A stretch of DNA of 64,000 nucleotides from Bradyrhizobium sp. AUGA SZCCT0176 (GTDB lineage: Bacteria; Pseudomonadota; Alphaproteobacteria; Rhizobiales; Xanthobacteraceae). The position numbers were made by a program, and so were the translations under genes. The stretch is from contig NZ_JAFCMB010000009.1 of the NCBI RefSeq assembly GCF_018130145.1, positions 186,001 to 250,000 of the forward strand, in the 5' to 3' direction. Under the pieces are notes generated by a model. That model did not search any database. It worked only from the letters and a program-made list of their open reading frames with translations, and was not told where the DNA came from. Positions 52,516 through 61,010 of the stretch are shown here, one piece after another. Positions within the stretch are counted from its first letter, which is position 1. The number at the start of each line of letters is the position of its first letter.

Positions 52516-53442
52516 CTAGCGGGCCGGACCCGACGACGTCTGCCGAGCCCAATTCCTGTTGGCCGAGACGACACCGGTGCCGACCAGGATCCCGACGAGA
52601 ACGAGGGCCATACCGGCGACCAGTTCCACCGTCAGCGATTCGCCAAGCATCGCGATGCCCAGCGCCATCGCCGTGATTGGATTGAGCGTCAGATACAAGA
52701 CGGTCGTCGTCGGCGGCAGCCAGCGCAATGCCCACATGAACAGTGAAAACTGCAGAACACCGGCGACGGTTCCAAGGAACAGCACCGCGATCCATCCTTT
52801 TGTACTGATCGCCGGCAAAGCAACGCTGCCTTGCTGGAGACCGACAACCGGCAACAAGACAGCGACGGCGAATACCATCGCCAATGCCGTCACGAAAATC
52901 GGCCCGTGGCGCATCAGGGTTGCGCGGCTGAACACGGAGTAGATGGCGGCGCAGAGCACGCTAAGAAGCATCAACCCGTCTCCGACCACGTAATCGTCAT
53001 TTCCCCGCCCGAATGCAGCGGTGCCAAACGCCACGGCGATGCCGGAAAACGCCAGCACGACACCTGCGACCTTCGCGGTTGTCAGCTTCTCGCGTCCAAA
53101 GGCAGCTGCGACGATCAGGGTCTGGATCGGTATCGTCGCCAGACCAACCGCGCCGCGCGCGGCCGGCACGTACTGGAGCGACGCATTGAAGGCCCAGGGA
53201 AAAAGCACAAAGAACAGAATTCCGAACCCGGCGATCTTTGCACACTCGGATAGCGCAAGGCCGCCGCGCGGCCACATCGCCAGCAGAAACGGCGCAAAGC
53301 AGGCGATCGAGATCAGGTAGCGGTAGAAGACCAGCGAGATCGGGTCGATCTCTCCAATGACCGAGCGCGTGGCAACGACGGCAGCCCCTGCGATCAAGGC
53401 CGCGGCCGCCGCGGCGGCATGGGCGAGTACAATCCTGTTCAT
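52516..53442 (-). CDS. EamA/DMT-family exporter, 308 aa
   Basis: Ten-helix drug/metabolite transporter with two EamA repeats: YRYLISIACFAPFLLAMWPR in repeat one, and LPPTTTVLYLTLNPITAMAL, GESLTVELVAGMALVLVGIL in repeat two. Export of a small metabolite or drug is the family role. Preferred start at 53442 behind GAGGTGACGG; an in-frame start 23 codons upstream would run over a palindrome that is better read as an operator. Divergent from an HxlR-type regulator that should control it. Confidence 0.85.
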   Translation of the reverse strand: MNRIVLAHAAAAAAALIAGAAVVATRSVIGEIDPISLVFYRYLISIACFAPFLLAMWPRGGLALSECAKIAGFGILFFVLFPWAFNASLQYVPAARGAVGLATIPIQTLIVAAAFGREKLTTAKVAGVVLAFSGIAVAFGTAAFGRGNDDYVVGDGLMLLSVLCAAIYSVFSRATLMRHGPIFVTALAMVFAVAVLLPVVGLQQGSVALPAISTKGWIAVLFLGTVAGVLQFSLFMWALRWLPPTTTVLYLTLNPITAMALGIAMLGESLTVELVAGMALVLVGILVGTGVVSANRNWARQTSSGPAR

Positions 53443-53482
53443 GATGCCGTCACCTCGATCAGCCGCCCGGCGCCAGCCAGTC

Positions 53483-53499
53483 ACTTTCAAATCGAAAGT
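53483..53499. promoter_or_regulatory. Operator-like palindrome between EamA and HxlR genes
   Basis: Inverted half-sites ACTTTC and GAAAGT with five bases between. A related ACACTTT follows at 53513-53519. The position, 40 bases before the EamA gene start and 100 before the HxlR gene, fits an HxlR-family operator serving both directions. Which protein binds it is inference. Confidence 0.5.
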
Positions 53500-53598
53500 T
53501 ACACTAGCCATGACACTTTAAAAATGCAAGTCGGTCTGATAGATTAGAGGCACACCGTTCCGGGCAGGTCCGGTGCTGGAAACACGGGCACGTTCGCC

Positions 53599-53973
53599 AT
53601 GGCAAAACATGACTTCCGATCGACATGCTCCATCGCGCGCGCGCTGGAAGTCGTGGGCGACAAGTGGACCCTGCTCATCGTTCGCGACCTGATGTGGCAC
53701 CGCAAGCAGACCTTTCAGGCGCTGCAGGACAGCGCTGAACGGGTCCCCTCGAACATCCTGTCCGAACGGCTCAAGAGGCTTGCGGAATGGGGCCTGGTGA
53801 AACGCGAGCCCTACCAGCAAAACCCGGTCCGATACGCCTATCAGCTGACCGACGAAGGAAAGCGCCTGGAACCTGTCCTGCTGCAAATGATGAATTGGGG
53901 CCACGAGCAGCTCGGTGGGGGGCGCTACGATCCGAAGTCAGCCAAGAGCTGGAAAGCGCGAACCGGGCTTTAA
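53599..53973 (+). CDS. HxlR-family HTH regulator, 124 aa
   Basis: Winged helix-turn-helix regulator: the family start CSIARALEVVGDKWTLLIVR, then QTFQALQDSAERVPSNILSERLKRL as the recognition region and LTDEGKRLEPVLLQMMNWG. HxlR proteins are dimeric and often sense redox, formaldehyde or quinone signals through Cys residues; Cys11 is present. Divergent from the EamA exporter at 52516-53442, with a shared palindrome between. Likely controls that exporter. Confidence 0.9.
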   Translation: MAKHDFRSTCSIARALEVVGDKWTLLIVRDLMWHRKQTFQALQDSAERVPSNILSERLKRLAEWGLVKREPYQQNPVRYAYQLTDEGKRLEPVLLQMMNWGHEQLGGGRYDPKSAKSWKARTGL

Positions 53974-54037
53974 ACGCGCGACTAGTTCGACTGTCGCTGG
54001 ATCTCTCCCGGCAACGCTTTCGTATTGAGGGTGAAGT

Positions 54038-55285
54038 TCACAGGTCCTTTTCGGCGAGTTTACGAAACGCGTCGGGAACGGAAGAAGAGACGTCCGGCGC
54101 CACCGATCCGTAGCCGATCGCATCCCATCCGAAGCGTTCGCGGATTTTATCAACCGCATGGTCGGCCGCCCCACGTGCCATGCCTCTTTTGGTGCCGGGG
54201 CGGCGTGCTTCATCGCCAAGTCCGAGTGGGAGTTCGAGCTCCACATCCCGCTGCTCTCCAAGATGCGACACGGAAATCGCCAGGAGCGAGATGGTTTTCT
54301 CGTGAGGATGATCGGCGAGGACAGCGCGCACCAGCTCCTCGGCGACCTCGGCCAGAATCAGGGTCGCGGAGATTGGTGCGTCGAGCGTGACCGAACGCGT
54401 GACTGAATTCAGATTGGCGAAGCGAACGCGGACCGTCACCGTCCGCCCAGGCCTGGACTTGGCGCGGAGCCGGCTGCCGATACGGTCAGCAAGGTGAAGC
54501 AAGGTGGATCGAACAACCCGCTGTTCGGCGGGTTTCCTGCCAAGCGCCGATTGCGCTCCTGCCGATCGAGCCCGGCGGTGAGTCTTGATTTCCCGTGGAT
54601 CACGATTCCACGCCAGCGCCGAAAGTTTCGTCCCTGCCGCGGAACCAAGCACCCGCTTGAGCGAACATCCGGGTGTCGCTGCCAGCTGCCCGATCGTGAG
54701 CACGTCGATTTCGGCCAGCCGTGTCCGCGTCGCCGGACCCACGCCCCACATCAAGTCGACCGGCAGGTGGTGAAGGAATCCGAGCTCCGTATCGGGATCG
54801 ACAACGACAAGCCCGTCGGGTTTGGCCACTTGCGAAGCAATTTTCGCCAGATGCTTGGTGCGCGCGACACCGACCGAGATCGGAAGGCCAAGCTCCGCGC
54901 GCACGCGTTGGCGGATTGCCGTTGCGATTTCGGCAGGCGGACCGAACAGATGGGTGCAGCCCGCGACGTCGGCAAAGGCCTCGTCGATGGAGATCCGTTC
55001 GACGAGGGGCGTGAAGTCTCCCATCACCTTGATGGCGGCATCGCCCAGCCGTTGGTATTCCCGGAAATGCCCGCCGACAAAAATGAGCTGCGGACAGAGT
55101 TCGCACGCTTGCCGTCCCGGCATGCCGCCGCGGACCCCGAAGGCCTTGGCTTCGTAAGACGCGGCAAGCACAACCCCACCACCGACGGCAATCGGTTTGC
55201 CGCGCAGCGATGGATCAAGCAGCTGCTCTACCGAGGCATAGAACGCATCCAGGTCCGCATGGAGGATGGTGGCTGTCGTTGCCAT
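54038..55285 (-). CDS. dinB: DNA polymerase IV (Y-family), 415 aa
   Basis: Error-prone Y-family polymerase for damage bypass. Catalytic text at the start: ILHADLDAFYASVEQ, then VVLAASYEAKAFGVRGGMPG and RISIDEAFADV with the Asp-Glu pair, then the helix-hairpin-helix-like PVDLMWGVGPATRTRLAEI and the little-finger domain. Length about that of alphaproteobacterial DinB, with an extra 50 or so C-terminal residues. The ATG at 55285 is likely the start; in-frame text before it includes the operator. A perfect SOS box lies 44-58 bases upstream. Confidence 0.92.
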   Translation of the reverse strand: MATTATILHADLDAFYASVEQLLDPSLRGKPIAVGGGVVLAASYEAKAFGVRGGMPGRQACELCPQLIFVGGHFREYQRLGDAAIKVMGDFTPLVERISIDEAFADVAGCTHLFGPPAEIATAIRQRVRAELGLPISVGVARTKHLAKIASQVAKPDGLVVVDPDTELGFLHHLPVDLMWGVGPATRTRLAEIDVLTIGQLAATPGCSLKRVLGSAAGTKLSALAWNRDPREIKTHRRARSAGAQSALGRKPAEQRVVRSTLLHLADRIGSRLRAKSRPGRTVTVRVRFANLNSVTRSVTLDAPISATLILAEVAEELVRAVLADHPHEKTISLLAISVSHLGEQRDVELELPLGLGDEARRPGTKRGMARGAADHAVDKIRERFGWDAIGYGSVAPDVSSSVPDAFRKLAEKDL

Positions 55286-55328
55286 CCGACCGTTCGCCCA
55301 TGACGTTTCGACGAGGTTCTCGCAGAGA

Positions 55329-55343
55329 GAACATAATGAGAAC
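55329..55343. promoter_or_regulatory. LexA (SOS) box of dinB
   Basis: GAACATAATGAGAAC: an exact GAAC-N7-GAAC, the LexA target of Alphaproteobacteria (reads GTTC-N7-GTTC toward dinB). It lies 44 bases before the dinB start codon. This gives direct sequence support for DNA-damage induction of dinB. Confidence 0.85.
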
Positions 55344-55393
55344 AAGAACGCCTTGTGTCAAGCGATCGGAGACGCGCGGACATGCATCGGCAT

Positions 55394-56593
55394 TCAGCCG
55401 TGATACGCAAACAGCTCGATCGGGTCATTGAAGCCGCGCACCGGATGTTCACCGACGCGTTCGAGATCGAAATCGCCTTCAACAGAGTCGGCGAACGCGC
55501 GAGACAGCAGCACCGTTTTCCCTAACTGCTTGGTGAGGGCTTCAAGACGCGACGCCATGTTGACGGCCGGACCGATGACCGTGAAGTCGAGCCGGCTGCG
55601 CGACCCGATATTGCCGTACATGACGTCGCCGACGTGGACACCGATGCCGTAGTTCAGCGGCGCACGGCCGGTTTCGCTGTTCTTTTCGTTCAGCGCCGTC
55701 ATGGCCTGACGGGCCTCAGTCACGGCATGCAGTAGGTTTGCGCAGGCCGAGGGCTGGCTGAGCGGAAAAATGGCGAGCAGACCGTCGCCGATGAATTTCA
55801 GTATTTCGCCGCCATGCCGCGCGATCGGCTCCGACATCGCGTCGAAATAGCCGTTCAGGAGATCAATGACGTCATCGCGCGGCCAGTTGTCGGAGATCCG
55901 GGTGAAATCACGCAAGTCGCAGATCATGATGGCGGCGCGAACGGTCGTCCCGGTTCCGCGCCTGGTGGCGCCGGCCAGAATGAGTTCGCCGGCGTGCGAG
56001 CCGACATAGGTTTCCAGCAGCGTTCGCGCGAGCCGGTTCTTGACCCGGATTTCGCTGACCAGCGCCAGCACCGGCAACAGTTTCAACAGGGCGGCGATAT
56101 GCGCGGCGTCGAAACCACCTGGCCGGTCGGTTGCAAAGGTCACGATGTGCCGCTTGCCGAGCGTATGGTACAGCGGCCACGCCACATAATCGGTCAGGCC
56201 TTTCGCCCGCATCTCGTCATAGACGGCGTGCTTGCGGCCGAGCGAAGGATCGCGCTCGAGATTCTCGCGCACCTCGGTGACACCGTCATGGATTTCGTTG
56301 GCGGGACTGCCGATATATTCGGATCGCTCCTGGACATCGTAGTCAACGCGCGCAATCTCGGCCTCGCGCATCCCGTCTTCCCACATGATCCGGGCGCCAA
56401 GCCATTGCGGATGGTGGATCAGGATATGAAGCGTCGCCCGTTTGACGGGAATGCCGGCATGCTGGAGCCGGACACAAAGCTCACCGAAAATATTGTCGAT
56501 GAAGCGCTGATCGCGCGTGCCGTTTGTCAGCCAGTGCACGACGTCGCCGTCAGAATGCGCTGTAACGGGATCGATATTCGGCGGCGCGTCCAT
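55394..56593 (-). CDS. Class III adenylate/guanylate cyclase with N-terminal sensor part, 399 aa
   Basis: C-terminal nucleotidyl cyclase domain (residues about 210-390) with metal Asp residues in MICDLRDFTRISD and LKFIGDGLLAIFP, the substrate-site Lys in ILKFIGDG, and the later DFTVIGPAVNMASRLEAL, which carries the transition-state Asn and Arg. It should make cAMP (or cGMP). The first 200 residues are soluble with no named domain; no membrane segment. Start at 56593 behind GGGAG; a longer frame to 56920 runs antisense-like through a decayed TetR gene and is not coding. Located immediately next to that TetR remnant. Confidence 0.88.
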   Translation of the reverse strand: MDAPPNIDPVTAHSDGDVVHWLTNGTRDQRFIDNIFGELCVRLQHAGIPVKRATLHILIHHPQWLGARIMWEDGMREAEIARVDYDVQERSEYIGSPANEIHDGVTEVRENLERDPSLGRKHAVYDEMRAKGLTDYVAWPLYHTLGKRHIVTFATDRPGGFDAAHIAALLKLLPVLALVSEIRVKNRLARTLLETYVGSHAGELILAGATRRGTGTTVRAAIMICDLRDFTRISDNWPRDDVIDLLNGYFDAMSEPIARHGGEILKFIGDGLLAIFPLSQPSACANLLHAVTEARQAMTALNEKNSETGRAPLNYGIGVHVGDVMYGNIGSRSRLDFTVIGPAVNMASRLEALTKQLGKTVLLSRAFADSVEGDFDLERVGEHPVRGFNDPIELFAYHG

Positions 56594-56739
56594 ATTGGCT
56601 CCCGAGTTGTGACCTGGATCGACGGTACGGGATATGTCGTGTCCCCATCCGACAGCGTCAATGCAGTCCGCCGCAATCCGGATGCACGTTTTCGGGAGAT
56701 CGATAGTTGCCGCGTGTTCAGCGCGGGAGGACGCGGCGG

Positions 56740-56985
56740 CAACACTCCGAGCATAGCCTTCCAGTTCGGGTAGGACGCCTTGGGACTGTGCCGGATCATC
56801 TCGTGGAAGACGCGCTCCTTGGTCTCGAAATAGAAATGGATCGTCCCCTTGGTTGCGGATGCGCGGGCGGCGACGTCCTCGCCTCGTAGCCGTTCCTGAC
56901 GAATTCCTCGAAGGCCACATCGAGGATCGCGGCAGGTCGTTGCGCTGTCGGCGGGCCGTTCCTTCGTCTTCATCTCAACGCCCAT
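56740..56985 (-). pseudogene. TetR-family regulator remnant (frameshifted and truncated)
   Basis: From ATG 56973 (MKTKERPADSA) the frame runs, then shifts: the text that should follow, AAILDVAFEEFVRNGYEA, is coded in another frame (about 56880-56940), and the original frame resumes with EDVAARASATKGTIHFYFET and KERVFHEMIRHS. Together these make a standard TetR HTH domain broken by two compensating shifts. After about residue 80 the ligand domain is lost and the adenylate cyclase gene begins. Its operators may survive upstream (57019-57062). Confidence 0.75.
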
Positions 56986-57018
56986 TCACGTAGAGTATCT
57001 AAATACCTTCAATACACT

Positions 57019-57048
57019 GTTGACTTTCGAGTCAGTCAACTTTAGTAA
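57019..57048 (+). promoter_or_regulatory. Sigma-70-like promoter with overlapping inverted repeat, reading right
   Basis: TTGACT at 57020-57025, 17 bases, TAGTAA at 57043-57048. The -35 region is inside an inverted repeat with half-sites GTTGACT (57019-57025) and AGTCAAC (57034-57040). It reads toward the patatin-like lipoprotein gene at 57293. Gene-free stretch 56986-57292: beyond this promoter and the operator I see nothing. Confidence 0.5.
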
Positions 57049-57062
57049 GTGATTACTCACTT
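57047..57062. promoter_or_regulatory. TetR-type operator
   Basis: Perfect palindrome AAGTGA-TTAC-TCACTT. AAGTGA/TCACTT half-sites of this sort are typical targets of TetR/AcrR-family repressors. It overlaps the proposed -10 of the rightward promoter, as expected for repression, and lies 62 bases from the first codon of the decayed TetR gene. Confidence 0.6.
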
Positions 57063-57292
57063 GATTGGTCGGATGTGTCTTATGGCGTCAAAGTGGCCCT
57101 GTTGCCGGCGGTGCGTCCGGATGCGTGCGAGGGAATCCGGTCCAGGCCGGAGCAGCGAGAGCCGCGGCCGTCCAGCAATCGCGGGCGCCTGACGGAGCGA
57201 ATGGTCGCCGCATCCCGCCGTGCCGAATGGCGAAGCGACACCCGATACGCGGCGGGTTGCCCCTGAGCGCTCACTTCCAATCCGGAAATGTC

Positions 57293-58504
57293 ATGAACTG
57301 CATCGGTCTTCGGACATTCGTAGCCTTGGCCATGGTTTCAGCGCTCAGCCTTCTCACCGCCGGATGTTCGTCGCTGCCGAGGACGCCGCATAGCGTTGCG
57401 GATGCATCCTCCGCGCGCGTCCTCGATCTGACGGATTTGCGCCGCTACGCCGACGAGCCCGCCGCCACGTTCCGGCAATATCCCGCACAGGCCATGCTGC
57501 GCGGACCCCGCACCTACCTTGCGTTATCCGGTGGCGGGGCCGACGGCGCCTATGGCGCCGGTGTGCTTATCGGCTGGACCGAGACCGGCAGGCGTCCTTC
57601 GTTCTCGATCGTGTCGGGTGTCAGCACCGGCGCGCTCATCGCGCCATTCGCGTTTCTCGGTCCCAGCCATGACGCGACCTTGCGCGAGCTCTACACCAGC
57701 GGCATCGCCGAGAGCCTGCTCGACGCCCCGAACCCGTTCAATGCCATCTTCGGGGCGGGCCTGTTCGGCAACGCCCGGCTGCGCGAACTGGTGGCCAAAT
57801 ATATCGATGCCGACTTCGTCGCGGCGGTCGCAGCCGAACACGCCAAGGGGCGGCGGCTGCTCGTCGTCACGACCAATCTCGATTCGCAGCGCACCGCGAT
57901 CTGGGACATGGGACGCATCGCCGCGCTCCACACGCCCGCAGCATTGAATCTGTTCCGGGACGTCGTCGCCGCATCGGCGAGCCTGCCCGTGGTGTTTCCG
58001 CCGATGCTGGTGAGCGCCGAAGCGAACGGCAAGCGTTTCGAGGAGATGCACGTCGATGGCGGCGTGACCGCGCCTGTGCTGACGTTGCCGGAGGCCTACC
58101 TGCTGCACGATGCCAAGCCGGGCAAGCTGGACAATCTGCAGCTCTACATCCTGATCAACAACAAGGTGGACCGCGAATTCAAGCTGGTTCGGAATGCCAC
58201 CGTCGAAATCGCCGCGCGGTCGTCATCGACGATGACGAAAATCCAGACCCGCTCGATTCTGTACAGCACCTATATCTTCGCCCGCCGCAACAAGTTCGGA
58301 TTCAACCTGACTTACATCGAGGGCGATCAGCCGGCTTCGCCGACCTCCGGCTTCGACACCGCCTATATGCGCTCGCTGTTCCAGTACGGTTACGACAGGG
58401 CGCGCGGCAACCGTCTCTGGTCGGTATCCCCTCCGCCGGATGAACTGGAACCTGCGCCGATGTCCGGCGTCTCATCCACGCGGCATCTCGCCAGCGGCGA
58501 TTGA
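57293..58504 (+). CDS. Patatin-like phospholipase lipoprotein, 403 aa
   Basis: Lipoprotein signal with lipobox LLTAGCSS, then a patatin domain: oxyanion loop SGGGADGAYGAGVLIGW near residue 80, nucleophile Ser in SGVSTGAL near residue 105 and the catalytic Asp in DGGVTAP near residue 255. So the Ser-Asp dyad is complete and an outer-envelope lipid acyl hydrolase is expected. Start at 57293 begins MNCIGLRTFVALAMVSALSL; a 76-codon in-frame extension upstream is not coding-like. Downstream PepSY gene follows 49 bases later and may be in the same operon. Confidence 0.88.
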   Translation: MNCIGLRTFVALAMVSALSLLTAGCSSLPRTPHSVADASSARVLDLTDLRRYADEPAATFRQYPAQAMLRGPRTYLALSGGGADGAYGAGVLIGWTETGRRPSFSIVSGVSTGALIAPFAFLGPSHDATLRELYTSGIAESLLDAPNPFNAIFGAGLFGNARLRELVAKYIDADFVAAVAAEHAKGRRLLVVTTNLDSQRTAIWDMGRIAALHTPAALNLFRDVVAASASLPVVFPPMLVSAEANGKRFEEMHVDGGVTAPVLTLPEAYLLHDAKPGKLDNLQLYILINNKVDREFKLVRNATVEIAARSSSTMTKIQTRSILYSTYIFARRNKFGFNLTYIEGDQPASPTSGFDTAYMRSLFQYGYDRARGNRLWSVSPPPDELEPAPMSGVSSTRHLASGD

Positions 58505-58553
58505 TGTCAGCCCCGACTTTCAATCCGGCACGTGCAAACAACGAAGGCAGCCG

Positions 58554-59171
58554 ATGTCAAACAAGCAACGATTTGCGGTCATCCTTTTCTCCCTCCTCGC
58601 GCTTGCTCCGCCGTTTGCGATACCCCCGTTGTCGGCCACGCAGGCCGCTCAGGAGGAAGGCGCAGAGGGCGAGCGCATTCACCAGGAGGCGGTCAACCGC
58701 GAGCTCGAGGCATTCCGTGCAGCACAGCTATCACTGCGCCAGGCGATGGGAATCGCTGAAAAGCGGCACGCCGGTTCGAGAACCGCGGATATCAGCTTCG
58801 ATGGCGCGTCGGGCTCCCCGGTCTATCGCGTGAAGACCGTCCAGGATAACCGTCTCTGGGAACATGCGATCGATGCGAAAACCGGCGACACGATCGGCGT
58901 AGAAACGGTGTCACACCTAAAGGACCTCAATCCGGACGACCGGAACAACGTCATGGCGCTGCGGACCGTCCGGCAAGAGCTGTCGGACGCCGTCATCATC
59001 GCGGAACAAGTAGCGTCGGGACGAGCCATTGGCGGAAGCCTGATGGACGACAATGGCAAACTCAATTTCGTCATCGTCGTGGTGAGCGGCGGCAGCGATC
59101 TGAAGCAGGTCGTTCTCGAACCTCCGCAAGCAAGAGGCCGGGCATCGAACCCCCGCCACGGATCGCGATGA
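58554..59171 (+). CDS. Secreted PepSY-domain protein, 205 aa
   Basis: Signal peptide (MSNKQRFAVILFSLLALAPP, cleavage near SATQA), then two PepSY-like repeats: first RQAMGIAEKRHAGSRTADIS leading to YRVKTVQDNRLWEHAIDAKT, second ELSDAVIIAEQVASGRAIGG leading to NFVIVVVSGGSDLKQVVLEP. PepSY domains often inhibit or bind proteases or metals in the envelope. It follows the patatin lipoprotein gene at 49 bases and is probably co-transcribed. Ribosome site AAGGCAG. Confidence 0.82.
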   Translation: MSNKQRFAVILFSLLALAPPFAIPPLSATQAAQEEGAEGERIHQEAVNRELEAFRAAQLSLRQAMGIAEKRHAGSRTADISFDGASGSPVYRVKTVQDNRLWEHAIDAKTGDTIGVETVSHLKDLNPDDRNNVMALRTVRQELSDAVIIAEQVASGRAIGGSLMDDNGKLNFVIVVVSGGSDLKQVVLEPPQARGRASNPRHGSR

Positions 59172-59404
59172 TTCGAGCACCTGCTGACATCTCATGCGCC
59201 GTCTCGCGCATGACGAAAGGTCTCGCCTGCGCCACGAAAGCGCTGCGTGCATTTCGCGTGCAAAACCGGGATTTTGCGGTGCCAGCGGACGCGTAGGCAC
59301 CCGGCAATGAATATCTACCCCTCAGGCCCCTGAATTTTCTGTCTCTGGACGACAAATGGCGTTATGCGTCAAAAAAGTCCGCTCAGTTCAGCGAGGAGAA
59401 GATC

Positions 59405-59995
59405 TTGGGCCTCCGGGAAGACAAGAAGGACCGAACTCGGACACAGCTGCTTGAGGCAGGGCTCGACTTGATCCACAAGCGCGGGTTCGAGGAAACGACT
59501 GTTGCCGATATCGCCGCGGCAGTCAGCGTTTCGCCGCGCACCCTGCTGCGTTATTTTCCGACCAAGGAAGACGTCATCGTCAGCTGGGTGCAGGACGGCA
59601 TGATGATCATCCGGGAGGAATTGAGGAGGCGGCTCAAGTCGGAGCCGCCCGTTGCTGCCCTTCTTGCCGCAGCGCGGGCCATGCTCGTGGATTTCGACGA
59701 GAAATCTCGTTTCTTCCTCTCCATCGAAACGGCGATCCGCTCCAACAAGAGCATTTCCGCGCGGAAGGAACAGATGATCGCCGAGTTGATCGATGAAGTC
59801 GCGCAAGTTCTCACCTCATCTGGCCGACGGGCGCCAATGCCTGGCATTGTCGCCTATACGGTCGCAGGGACGGTTTTTGGGCTCATTCGAGCGACGATCA
59901 GCAGCTGGATAGAGGGCGGGGGAGCGAAGTCGCTCCCTGATATTTTCGACCAAGCCGCCAAGGTCGTGCAGTTTGACAGAAATGTCACTAAGTGA
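59405..59995 (+). CDS. TetR-family transcriptional regulator, 196 aa
   Basis: Starts with TTG behind GAGGAG (spacing six). HTH domain at residues 10-55: RTRTQLLEAGLDLIHKRGFE, then ETTVADIAAAVSVSPRTLLRYFPTKEDVI. The C-terminal all-helical ligand domain (residues 60-190) is standard length. A perfect palindrome lies across its stop codon and a second follows, both ahead of the SDR gene, so it most likely represses the SDR/DoxX pair. The gap 59172-59404 before it holds nothing else visible. Confidence 0.9.
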   Translation: MGLREDKKDRTRTQLLEAGLDLIHKRGFEETTVADIAAAVSVSPRTLLRYFPTKEDVIVSWVQDGMMIIREELRRRLKSEPPVAALLAAARAMLVDFDEKSRFFLSIETAIRSNKSISARKEQMIAELIDEVAQVLTSSGRRAPMPGIVAYTVAGTVFGLIRATISSWIEGGGAKSLPDIFDQAAKVVQFDRNVTK

Positions 59996-60014
59996 CATTT
60001 GTCATTGACTGACA
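59980..60014. promoter_or_regulatory. Two tandem TetR-type operators
   Basis: Site 1 (59980-60000): half-sites AAATGTCAC and GTGACATTT around TAA, a perfect 9+3+9 palindrome that overlaps the TetR stop codon. Site 2 (60000-60014): TGTCA and TGACA around TTGAC. Both share the TGTCA/TGACA core. They precede the SDR gene start by about 90 bases. Binding by the adjacent TetR protein is inferred from position and symmetry. Confidence 0.7.
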
Positions 60015-60105
60015 TAATTTTCCATGCAATTTTTCAATGAGGCACTGAGCCGCTTCATTGCGAAAATGCGTCGCCCATGCAGGGCGCGCTGCTGGGAGAT
60101 ATGGA

Positions 60106-60840
60106 ATGTCCGTACAAGAGAAGATTGCGCTCGTCACTGGCGCAACCCGTGGCCTCGGTTTCGAAACGGTTCGTCAGCTTGCGCGAAAAGGCGTGTTTGT
60201 TCTTCTCGGCGCGCGCGATCTAGCCGCCGGCCAGGAAAAGGCTGAAGCCCTCCGCTCGGAGGGTTTAGCGGTCGATGCGATCGAAATCGATCTCAATCGA
60301 CCGGACACGATTGACGCTGCCGCGTCCACGATCGACGCGCGGTTCGGCAAGCTCGACATCCTGGTAAACAACGCCGGAATCCTGCTGCTCGACACCGACG
60401 ATTTTCCGAGCGTGGCCCCCCTCGAAACCCTGCGCGAATCGTACGATGTCAATTTCATTGGCACGGTAATCGTGACGCAGAAACTATTGCCTCTGATCCG
60501 CAAGGCAAGCAGCGGCCGTATCGTCAACCTCTCCAGCAGCGTGGGTTCGCTTTGGTGGACCGGTGATATCAACAATCCAAATCCCGGCGTCAAATGGCTT
60601 GGCTATGCCGCCTCGAAAGCAGCCGTCAACATGCTGACCGTGCAACTTGCCTTCGAGTTGAAGGATACGCCGATTAAGGTGAATTCTGTCTGCCCCGGCT
60701 ACGTCATGACGGATTTGAACAGAGGCGGCGGCTACATCACCATCGAGGATGGCGTCAAGGCATCCGTCAAATATGCCTTGTTGGATGACGCCGGACCCAC
60801 AGGCCAGTTTTTCAACATCGACGGCCCCATCAACTGGTGA
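60106..60840 (+). CDS. Short-chain dehydrogenase/reductase, 244 aa
   Basis: Classical SDR: cofactor motif ALVTGATRGLGFETVRQL, GARDLAAG, the NNAGIL motif, catalytic Ser in NLSSSVGSLWW, YAASKAAVNML with Tyr and Lys, and VNSVCPGYVMTDLN. The text is near the carbonyl-reductase-like SDR group. Start at 60106 behind GGGAG. Controlled by the TetR gene upstream through two palindromes at 59980-60014, by inference. Confidence 0.9.
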   Translation: MSVQEKIALVTGATRGLGFETVRQLARKGVFVLLGARDLAAGQEKAEALRSEGLAVDAIEIDLNRPDTIDAAASTIDARFGKLDILVNNAGILLLDTDDFPSVAPLETLRESYDVNFIGTVIVTQKLLPLIRKASSGRIVNLSSSVGSLWWTGDINNPNPGVKWLGYAASKAAVNMLTVQLAFELKDTPIKVNSVCPGYVMTDLNRGGGYITIEDGVKASVKYALLDDAGPTGQFFNIDGPINW

Positions 60841-61010
60841 TGACCGGCCAACAATCTCGCAGTCGCGATCTTCCTCCGGACGAACAGGCTAGGCCTGACC
60901 GTGGCTAGATAGCTTAAAAGGCGGCTTCCTGGTACGTCGCGCCGAAAAGCGCGGCACGTCCATCGTCAATCTGTAACTGACTTGAATTGTGCGCAAGAAA
61001 GACACCTTCC

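Noticed and set aside
56594..56920. The N-terminal extension of the adenylate cyclase
   Set aside because: The frame runs through the remains of a TetR gene in another frame; the ATG at 56593 has GGGAG ahead.
57065..57292. The 76-codon extension of the patatin gene
   Set aside because: It would put the lipoprotein signal in the middle of the protein; the MNCIGL start gives a proper signal and lipobox.
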